Origin: Pseudorhodobacter antarcticus
GTDB lineage: Bacteria > Pseudomonadota > Alphaproteobacteria > Rhodobacterales > Rhodobacteraceae
Length of the DNA: 64,000 nucleotides
Reading direction: 5' to 3'
NCBI GenBank assembly: GCA_945862435.1
Contig: CAMAXX010000003.1
Span: 62,001-126,000, forward strand
The first letter of the stretch is position 1; each line of letters begins with the position of its first letter. Shown one piece after another: positions 57,158 to 64,000 of this stretch. The notes under the pieces were generated by a model. The model had not been told where the DNA came from, did not search any database, and was given only the letters and a program-made list of their open reading frames with translations. The position numbers were made by a program, and so were the translations under genes.

Positions 57158-60100
57158 TCAAGACACAGCGGCGCGGGCAAATGCCTGCTTCATTATATCG
57201 TGATCCAGCGGCATTAACGTGGCGGTTCTTGTCCACAGAATAGCGATATCAATGCTATGGTTTGGGTAAATTTGCTGCAAGGCCCCCAGATACGCGCCCA
57301 TTTGCGCCAAAAGACCCGTCGGCACACCGGCATGGCTGGCAGGCACAATGCTATTGGTTTTGAAATCTATCGCCATCACGCGGTTTTCGGTGACAATCAG
57401 GCGGTCGATGACCCCCAGCAGTCGGCCCTTGTCCATAGGCGCTGTCAGGGTCACTTCGGGCAGGCCTTGGGCAAAAACATCGGCCAAATGCGGGGCGTTT
57501 AGAACAGACAGCGCCTCGGCATAGGCGGCGGCATCAGGGGCAAGGCGCGCGGCAACATCGGGCCAATCGCTTTGCGGCAGGCCCGGTAGATGTTCGAGCA
57601 GCAAATGGACAGCAGTGCCATAGTCTAAGGCATCAGGATCCCCCTGTGTATCGCCCGCGACAGTTTTGGCGCCAGTGAGCCGCGATGGCGCAAAGGGCAG
57701 GGCATCGCGGGCTATAGTGGCAACTTTGCTTTGCGCCCAGTCGGGCAGGATGGGGGGCGTTTCTTCGGCACTACTTTCCGCTGCGCCCAACTGTGGCCAC
57801 TGCCCAAACTCGTGCCGCAATACCTTGCCGGAAATGGCGGCGCTGCCGGCGGCGTCCATCCCCTGCCGCACCAAATTATGCCATGTTTCTGGTTTGCTAA
57901 CTTTGCCCGCCGCCGCCACAATCAACCAAGATTGTGCCCGCGTCAGCGCTACATACAAAAGACGCAGGCGTTCATCTTCGCTGGCCTGCGCATTGCGCGC
58001 GGTTGCATCCGCAATCTGCGCTGGGCTGTCATCGGCATTGGTGCGCCATGCCAGCCCGCCCTTTAGGGCGATAATCTCGCCCTTCTCACGCGGTTGTCGA
58101 TCGGCGCAATCGGGCAAAATCACAATCGGCGCTTCCAGCCCCTTGGCGCCATGCACTGTCATAACGCGTATTTGGTCGCCCGCCGTATCCATCTGCCGTT
58201 TGACGGTAACATCGTCGCCTTCTAGCCATAGCAAAAACCCCGTCAGCGAGGGGATCTGCCCCACTTCAAACGCCAGCGCCTGCGACAGCAGTTCGTCGAT
58301 GCCTTCCTCCGCCTCGGCCCCCAGCCGCGCAATCAGGCGGCGGCGGCCATCAAAGCGGGTTAGCAGACGTTCCAGCAAATCGTAGGGCCGCAAATAATCG
58401 GATTGGTTGCGCAGATCTGTTAGAACATCAAGAATTTGGATATGGTGACTGCCGCGCAGTTGTTCCCACAAATAGCCGCGCGTGCCTGCCGCCAAATCAA
58501 ACAACTGCGCCTCTGACAGGCCCAAAAGGGGCGAGCGTAGCGCTGCCGCCAGTGATAAATCATCTTCGGGCGTGGCCAAAAACGCCAGCAAAGCGGTTAA
58601 ATCGCGCACTGCCATTTCGCCGCCAAGGCGAAGGCGGTCTGCCCCCGCAATCGGCAAATCCAGCTTTTTGCAGGCGCGGATGATGTGGTGAAAAATCGCA
58701 CTGCGCCGCTGCACCAGCACCAAAACATCCCCCGCACGGGCGGCACGAATGCCCGATTTGGTGGGAATAATGGTGCCTTTGGACAAAATGGCGCGGATTG
58801 CCTCGGCCACCTTTTGCGCCAGCTTCCATTGGGCCGAAGCGTTTGTCACGCGAGGCGTGGTATCGGTGGGATCAATCGGGTCTGGCTTTTCCACTTCCTC
58901 TTCGACCGACCATAAATCAACACGGCCCGCCATGTCGCTGTGATGTGCCAAATGGTTCACAATTGGGCCCATCGCAGCGGGATAGCGGGTGCTAAAGATG
59001 TTATCGACCACCCGCAAAATGGCAGGCGAGGATCGGAACGAATACTGCAATTCGGCAGGGATCAGCGGCAGGCCAACTGCGTCGAACTTTTCTTTAAACA
59101 AGCGCTGCTTTTCGTCAAAAACCGCAGTATCGGCCCCTTGAAAGGAATAGATCGATTGCTTTTTATCGCCCACAACAAACAGCGTGCGGGGCCGCATTTG
59201 CGCACCCTCTCCAGTGGTAAATTCTGCGGCCAGAAGTTCAATCACCTGCCATTGCCGCGGGCTGGTATCTTGGGCCTCGTCCACCAGAATATGATCGATC
59301 CCGCCATCAAGGCGGAACAAAACCCAAGCGGCAACCGATCGATCCGTTAGCAAATGGATCGCGCGGCTGATCAGATCGTCAAAATCCAGCAACCCGCGCG
59401 CCGCCTTGGCGCGGGCATAAAGCGGCAAGAATTCCCCTGCAAAGGCGTGCAAGGCGGCGGTCTTTTGCGCGGCGAACAGGGCAATGCGCTGGGGGCGGGC
59501 GGTCTCGACCCGTCGCATTAAATCTTCCATCTGCGCGCGTAGGGCAACGGGCAAGGCGTTACGCGTGTCTTTCGTTGGGAATGCATCGATTTTTGCGGTG
59601 AAGGGGCCATTCGTCTTGGCGTCTTTTCCATAAAGGAAAACTTTCTCTAACTTGGACATTAGTGACGTACTTCGTGCATCAAAATCCAAATTTTCTAGCG
59701 CTTTTGCTGCCTTATGGTCATTGCTCTCTGTGCCCTGCTTCGCTTTTGCGGCCCACAAATATGGAACAAGCGCGTCCACAATCCGCTCACCATCGCCCAT
59801 CAGAACTTGGTCAACCAGCCCTGCCTCGGTCTCGTTCCCGCTTAGGCCGAACAGCTCTTTGGCCTGCGCCAAAGTTAAGGGCCGCGCAAAGCCATCAGCC
59901 TGCCCCGCAACAGATGCCATCAGCCCATGAAAATCACTGCCCGAATGATAGCGCGCAACATCACGCACAATATCGGGCGCAAGGGTTTGCGCCATTTCTT
60001 CGATGATATCTTCGCGCAGCAGTTTGGCGGCGCGGTCATCCATTTCCTGAAACGCGGGCGATACCCCCGCCTCAAGCGGAAAGCGGCGCAGCAGCGTGGC

Positions 60101-60484
60101 GCAAAAGCTGTGAATGGTTTGAATACGCAACCCGCCCGGGCTTTCAATGGCGCGCGCGAACAACTGGCGCGCATGGGCCAGATCGGCAGCCGCCAGCGGC
60201 GCGCCATCGCCATGGCCCAAATCTGTCAGCGCCGCGCGCAGGGCGGGCTCTGGCATCATCGCCCAAGCGCCCAAACGTTCAAAAAGGCGGTTCTGCATCT
60301 CGGTCGCGGCGGCTTTGGTATAGGTCAGGCAAAGAATATACTGGGGCGAGACACCCGATAACAGCAGCCTTGCCACACGGTCGATCAGAACTTTGGTTTT
60401 GCCAGACCCCGCATTGGCCGACAGCCACGTGCTGATGGCGGGGTCGGCGGCGCGGTGCTGGGCTAGGGTTGCGTCATCAATCAT
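57158..60484 (-). CDS. addA: Double-strand break repair helicase-nuclease AddA
   Basis: UvrD-like helicase subunit of AddAB, which resects DNA ends for recombination. The 1108-residue protein has Walker A SANAGSGKTKVLIDR near residue 22, Q-x-R type motif III/IV in the TLFVVGDKKQSIYSFQGAD segment, and VMTVHGAKGLEAPIVILPD (motif V). The C-terminal RecB-type nuclease has VMAIDFKTNS. I start at the ATG at 60484, which overlaps the addB stop by 8 bases. The alphaproteobacterial AddA size fits. Confidence 0.95.
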   Translation of the reverse strand: MIDDATLAQHRAADPAISTWLSANAGSGKTKVLIDRVARLLLSGVSPQYILCLTYTKAAATEMQNRLFERLGAWAMMPEPALRAALTDLGHGDGAPLAAADLAHARQLFARAIESPGGLRIQTIHSFCATLLRRFPLEAGVSPAFQEMDDRAAKLLREDIIEEMAQTLAPDIVRDVARYHSGSDFHGLMASVAGQADGFARPLTLAQAKELFGLSGNETEAGLVDQVLMGDGERIVDALVPYLWAAKAKQGTESNDHKAAKALENLDFDARSTSLMSKLEKVFLYGKDAKTNGPFTAKIDAFPTKDTRNALPVALRAQMEDLMRRVETARPQRIALFAAQKTAALHAFAGEFLPLYARAKAARGLLDFDDLISRAIHLLTDRSVAAWVLFRLDGGIDHILVDEAQDTSPRQWQVIELLAAEFTTGEGAQMRPRTLFVVGDKKQSIYSFQGADTAVFDEKQRLFKEKFDAVGLPLIPAELQYSFRSSPAILRVVDNIFSTRYPAAMGPIVNHLAHHSDMAGRVDLWSVEEEVEKPDPIDPTDTTPRVTNASAQWKLAQKVAEAIRAILSKGTIIPTKSGIRAARAGDVLVLVQRRSAIFHHIIRACKKLDLPIAGADRLRLGGEMAVRDLTALLAFLATPEDDLSLAAALRSPLLGLSEAQLFDLAAGTRGYLWEQLRGSHHIQILDVLTDLRNQSDYLRPYDLLERLLTRFDGRRRLIARLGAEAEEGIDELLSQALAFEVGQIPSLTGFLLWLEGDDVTVKRQMDTAGDQIRVMTVHGAKGLEAPIVILPDCADRQPREKGEIIALKGGLAWRTNADDSPAQIADATARNAQASEDERLRLLYVALTRAQSWLIVAAAGKVSKPETWHNLVRQGMDAAGSAAISGKVLRHEFGQWPQLGAAESSAEETPPILPDWAQSKVATIARDALPFAPSRLTGAKTVAGDTQGDPDALDYGTAVHLLLEHLPGLPQSDWPDVAARLAPDAAAYAEALSVLNAPHLADVFAQGLPEVTLTAPMDKGRLLGVIDRLIVTENRVMAIDFKTNSIVPASHAGVPTGLLAQMGAYLGALQQIYPNHSIDIAILWTRTATLMPLDHDIMKQAFARAAVS

Positions 60485-63425
60485 CGCCGCCCTCCTGCCC
60501 AACGGGAATTGTCACCGCAAAATCGCTGGTTTGCCATTCGCCATACCGCATCAAATGATCGTAATCGCCATCGAAGCCCGCGCGAAAATCGGCCCGCCGT
60601 GCGGCGTAGGCGGCGTCAGGGCGCATATACGCCGCGACCAGATCGTGCAAAATCTGCGCCTCACTGGCCAGATCGGCTGCGCTTAGATCGGTTTCAATCG
60701 CCTTATTGCCACGCGCCAAAGAAATGTAGCTGATCTTGGCCACTTCCGCGCGCCCAAGCGCGGTAAAGCCACCATTTTCGGCCATGACGGCGGCGAACAG
60801 CAATTGCTTACGATGCTGGGCCTGTTCGTCTTTTGACGGGGGGGCGCCTGTTTTATAGTCTATCAAATGCAAGCGCCCATCGGGCAAACGGTCAATTCTA
60901 TCGGGCGTGCCTGTTAGGGTGAAATTTAAATCAGGCAGGGCAAAGCGGCCTTTCTTTTCCACGGCCAGCGTTGCGCCTTCGTGTTTTTGATCTTGGTCCA
61001 AAAAGAAATCGGCAGCATGCATCAACTTGGCCAGCCAGAGCGCGCGGGTGGCTGGAAACGGGATTTCTTGGCCAAAAACCTGCTCGGCGATGTCTGTTAA
61101 ACGCGCTCGGGCGGCGTCGCGGGTTTCAGTCGCGGGACGGGTTTTGACGAATGTTTCCAAAATCTGATGCACCACCATACCGCGGTCGCGTGCATCTGCC
61201 TGCGCGCGAAGGGGGCCTAGCGGTTGCAGGCCAAGGATATAGCGCGCGTACACGTGATAGGGGTTGATGATAAGCTGCTCCATCGCCGTTACGGGCAATT
61301 CGCGGGGCCGCGCTGCAAGTGGGGGCACGGGCGCTGGGCGGGGGCTGGGCTTCAGGGCGGGATCGGCGCGCATTTCGGCGCTGGGAAGATCTAGCGCGCG
61401 CGACATCGCCAGCCATTGGTCCCCCCGTTGCTGCATAGCCTCAAGCGCTGCAGGCCCATTTTTCTGGGGCAGACCTTGCATCAAATTGGTAAGGCGGTTC
61501 AGCCAGCGCGAGGGGATCGTTTCGCTTTCAGCATTGCGCGTGGCGCGGCTAAGCACCACTTGCGGCGCACCAATTGCTTGCTGAAAATCATGCGCTGCAA
61601 GGCCGATTTGGCGGTCGGGCAGCAAAAGCCCCGCCTTTTTACGCATTATCCGGTTTAGCCAAGGGTCAGGCTCGGGCGGCTTGGGCCAAATCGAATCGTT
61701 CAGCCCGCCCAAAATCACAAGATCACAGCCCTGCACCCGCGCCTCGATCGTGCCCCAAATCAGAATGTTTGGATGGGCAATCAGCGGCTCGCGCAGCTGG
61801 CGCGATTGGATCAGCGTGTCGAAAAGCTGGCGATAATCTTGCGCGGACATCTCGCCGCCTGCATCAGCCTCGGCTGTCAGCTCGTCAACCAAAGCGCGGG
61901 CAGCAATTCCTGCGGCCTCGGCCCATAGCGCAGAATGTGGGCCGCCCGCGATAGATTCCGCCAGTGCGATATGCGCGGCTATGTGATAGGCCAAGGGCTG
62001 TGGTGTGTTATCGCAGCGGGCCGAAAACAGAGGCGCAAGCAGGGCAGCCCAGTCAGTCGCGCCCGTAATCGCGCGCGCGGCGGCCCATCCGCTGAGCATG
62101 GCAAAATCTGGAAAGGCAGGGCCATTGCGGCGCAGGTGCAATTCCAATTCGCGCGTCAAAAGCAGGTGTTTGCCACGGCCTTCTACCGAAGCTGTCAGCG
62201 GGTGCTTTAGCAGATCGATCAGGCGGTCAATTGTCAGCGGCTGGCAGGGCAGCGCCGCAATTTGCCGCAAAAACCGCCCCACTGCCGACAGGGCCAAGGG
62301 CCGCCCGCCCGAATCGTCGGGCACCAATGCCCAACGATCAAGCGCAGCAGTCACTTGCCGCGATAGCCCGCGATCTGGCGTGATGAGCGCAGCCTTGACC
62401 CCATCTTCGGCGGCCTTGCGCAAGATCAGCGCAATCGCCAACGCCTCGGCCCGTGGTGAGGGGGCCTGCAGCAGCGTCAGCCCCGCCGTGGCCTGCACCA
62501 AATCAGGCAGGGCAGGCCCATCACGCAGCCATTGGTCAGTAACGGGGGCGGGGCGCAGGGCAAGTGACACCAAAGCATTGCGCATCGGCGCGGGAGCCGT
62601 TGTTTCGGCCCAAGGCTGCACATCGCCTGGGGCAAAGCCGATCTGATCCATCAGGTGGCGAAAGCGGAATTGCGGATGATCTTCGCTGGTCAGCGCGTCA
62701 TCCATATGCCGCCATACGGCTTCGGGCAAATCAAAATCATAGCCAGGCAGAATGATCGCGCCTTGCGGCAGGGCTGATATGGCTTGCATAAATTCGGCCG
62801 TGGCTTTGCGCGAACCTGTTGTGCCTGCGATGATAACGGGGTCATGCGGCGGGTCGGCCTGCCACAGGGCAGACAGAGCCGAAACGGCTGCGCGCCGCCG
62901 CGCCTCTGGCCCATCGCCCGCCGCAAACAGCGGGGCTACGATGCGCAGAAAATCTTGCGTGCGCGCCCAATGGGCGGAGTGTTCCGAAACATCTAACGCG
63001 GAAATTGCCTGCGGCGACACCCCCTCGCTTTGCATTTCATCCAGCAGGCGCGTGAGGCTGACGGCAAGGTCAAATGTGGCCGAACGCGGGGCGAGATCGG
63101 GCTGTGCCTGCAATAAAGCGGCGATCAGGGTCGATATTTCCAGTTGCCTGCGCAGGGGCGAAACGGCGGTGCTGCGTACCAACCTCGGGTCTTGATCCAC
63201 CTGCGTTAGCAGCCGCAAACGGGGCAGAAACTGCGCGCCTTGATTGGTGAAAATCTGCGCGACGCGGGCCTGCATCCGGTTTGTATTCAGATACAAAGTA
63301 ACGCGGGTCATCGCCTCGGGCGGGGCGCTTGCCATCCGTGCGTGCAATCCTGCCACCACAAGTTTGGGAAAATCGCAGCCTGGGGGCAGGGCGAAAATGC
63401 GGGGGGATGTTGTGGCCTTAAACAC
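60477..63425 (-). CDS. addB: Double-strand break repair protein AddB
   Basis: The 982-residue partner of AddA, with an inactivated helicase-like body and a C-terminal RecB-family nuclease (GTPDRIDRLPDGRLHLIDYKTGAPPS). I start at the GTG at 63425, which gives MFKATTSPRIFALPPGCDFPK, overlaps the stop of the upstream nucleotidyltransferase gene and has AAAGG seven bases upstream. The frame remains open beyond, but that part is antisense-like to the neighbour's coding frame. Overlaps addA by 8 bases. Confidence 0.94.
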   Translation of the reverse strand: MFKATTSPRIFALPPGCDFPKLVVAGLHARMASAPPEAMTRVTLYLNTNRMQARVAQIFTNQGAQFLPRLRLLTQVDQDPRLVRSTAVSPLRRQLEISTLIAALLQAQPDLAPRSATFDLAVSLTRLLDEMQSEGVSPQAISALDVSEHSAHWARTQDFLRIVAPLFAAGDGPEARRRAAVSALSALWQADPPHDPVIIAGTTGSRKATAEFMQAISALPQGAIILPGYDFDLPEAVWRHMDDALTSEDHPQFRFRHLMDQIGFAPGDVQPWAETTAPAPMRNALVSLALRPAPVTDQWLRDGPALPDLVQATAGLTLLQAPSPRAEALAIALILRKAAEDGVKAALITPDRGLSRQVTAALDRWALVPDDSGGRPLALSAVGRFLRQIAALPCQPLTIDRLIDLLKHPLTASVEGRGKHLLLTRELELHLRRNGPAFPDFAMLSGWAAARAITGATDWAALLAPLFSARCDNTPQPLAYHIAAHIALAESIAGGPHSALWAEAAGIAARALVDELTAEADAGGEMSAQDYRQLFDTLIQSRQLREPLIAHPNILIWGTIEARVQGCDLVILGGLNDSIWPKPPEPDPWLNRIMRKKAGLLLPDRQIGLAAHDFQQAIGAPQVVLSRATRNAESETIPSRWLNRLTNLMQGLPQKNGPAALEAMQQRGDQWLAMSRALDLPSAEMRADPALKPSPRPAPVPPLAARPRELPVTAMEQLIINPYHVYARYILGLQPLGPLRAQADARDRGMVVHQILETFVKTRPATETRDAARARLTDIAEQVFGQEIPFPATRALWLAKLMHAADFFLDQDQKHEGATLAVEKKGRFALPDLNFTLTGTPDRIDRLPDGRLHLIDYKTGAPPSKDEQAQHRKQLLFAAVMAENGGFTALGRAEVAKISYISLARGNKAIETDLSAADLASEAQILHDLVAAYMRPDAAYAARRADFRAGFDGDYDHLMRYGEWQTSDFAVTIPVGQEGGDD

Positions 63426-64000
63426 GCAGCAACCTTTCCGCAATCGCAATACCATCAGGGCTGCCGACATCGCACCAACCGCCATCGTGGAAGGTGCCGA
63501 ATAAACGGCCCTTGGCGATCAGCTTGTCCCAGATCAGCCCTAAAGAAAAGGCATTAGACGCGACATATTGCAGCGCCTGCGGATCAATAATTTGCGCGCC
63601 CAGATAGATTGGTGCTTCGCGCCCATTGGCGCGGCTTAGGCGGCCATCTGGGGCGATCAGAAAATCACCCTTGCCGCTGTGGCCCAGCGCATTGGCGCGC
63701 TGGGCCAATAGCAAAAGTGAATCCATCTTATCGGCATCCCATGCCGCCAAAAGTTGGGTCAACGGGTTCTCGCCAGTCCAGACAGCGTCAGAATTCAGCA
63801 GCAATACGGGGCCAGCGCCCAGCAGCGGAAGGGCGGCGCGCAGACCGCCACCTGTTTCCAAAATTGTAACCCTCTCCCATGACAGGGCAATGTCTTGCCC
63901 GGCCAAATGGGCAGCAATTTGATCGCCCAAATAATGCAGGTTCACCACAATTCTGCCCACCCCTGCACTGTGCGCCACACTCAGTGCGTGATCGATCAGC
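63418..64000 (-). CDS. Sugar-phosphate nucleotidyltransferase (MurU-like), 5' end outside the window
   Basis: A partial gene whose frame is open to the window edge; the visible part begins at LIDHALSVAHSAGVGRIVVNLHYLGDQI. It has the transferase core LETGGGLRAALPLLGAGPVLLLNSDAVWTG with the metal-binding NSD segment, and GTFHDGGWCDVGSPDGIAIAERLL at the end. The missing part would hold the GxGTRxxP nucleotide-binding loop. It resembles MurNAc-1-phosphate uridylyltransferase MurU of cell-wall recycling and sits in the order murU-addB-addA-trxA typical of alphaproteobacteria. Mannose-1-phosphate guanylyltransferase activity is the alternative. Confidence 0.85.
   Translation of the reverse strand, partial: LIDHALSVAHSAGVGRIVVNLHYLGDQIAAHLAGQDIALSWERVTILETGGGLRAALPLLGAGPVLLLNSDAVWTGENPLTQLLAAWDADKMDSLLLLAQRANALGHSGKGDFLIAPDGRLSRANGREAPIYLGAQIIDPQALQYVASNAFSLGLIWDKLIAKGRLFGTFHDGGWCDVGSPDGIAIAERLLRV

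Noticed and set aside
1..64000. CRISPR arrays, insertion sequences, prophage or rRNA genes
   Set aside because: No regularly spaced repeats, transposase or integrase genes, phage structural genes or rRNA sequence were seen in the window.

Overview
The window reads as a contiguous piece of an alphaproteobacterial chromosome, most likely Rhodobacterales (Roseobacter/Rhodobacter group). Pointers are the block parB-parA-rsmG-mnmG-mnmE-rho-hemJ next to maf-aroE-coaE-dnaQ-secB, the fbcF/B/C (petABC) cytochrome bc1 operon, the murU-addB-addA-trxA order, fairly high GC by eye, and frequent ATGA overlaps between genes. No insertion sequence, prophage or CRISPR array is visible.

Layout. 0.1-10.6 kb: argG, a class IV aminotransferase with a sulfotransferase-like partner, an exported MsrA, mutS, the hrcA-grpE heat-shock pair, rph-rdgB-hemW. 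10.6-21.5 kb: the chromosome maintenance region. It has parB-parA, rsmG and mnmG (each carrying a perfect 16-bp parS), mnmE, rho and hemJ, then a 411-bp gene-free stretch with DnaA-box-like sites that I propose as oriC, then maf-aroE-coaE-dnaQ and convergent secB. 21.7-32.3 kb: a Tim44-like protein, mltA, an Smr protein, a shortened Kef-type antiporter, clpB, two genes of unknown role, pyrF, a zinc-finger DinB, an N-formylglutamate amidohydrolase family protein, tRNA-Val(GAC) and a 41-aa L36. 32.4-38.7 kb: a GST, a large MmeI-like restriction-modification enzyme with a frameshifted 5' end and an AT-rich recognition region, and petABC. 38.8-45.3 kb: thiamine uptake genes thiBPQ behind a TPP riboswitch, aroC, and an N-methyl amine/proline demethylase-like flavoprotein. 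45.5-50.5 kb: a complete urease operon ureDABCEFG with a 59-aa exported protein between ureA and ureB. 50.6-53.3 kb: a four-gene accessory island (below). 53.4-64 kb: asd, an MFS transporter, a LOG-family hydrolase, trxA, addA, addB and a sugar-phosphate nucleotidyltransferase cut by the window edge.

The most unusual part is the island at 50.6-53.3 kb, all on the minus strand: an outer-membrane beta-barrel protein, an exported HNH-nuclease precursor, a DUF4265-like small protein and a periplasmic C39 cysteine peptidase. The HNH precursor has a Sec signal peptide followed by a double-glycine-type leader (MSALEMHETEGE), the kind of site C39 peptidases cut. A C39 peptidase plus a barrel is also the layout of the FapD/FapF amyloid secretion pair. 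My reading is a Fap-like secretion module whose cargo is a nuclease toxin with a candidate immunity protein. The nuclease domain and the candidate immunity gene are AT-rich and look like an exchangeable cassette. In this copy an in-frame TAG sits just after the signal peptide, and the only promoter-like sequence I see contains a run of eight C residues in its spacer, so the module may be broken or switchable. All of this is inferred from sequence reading alone.
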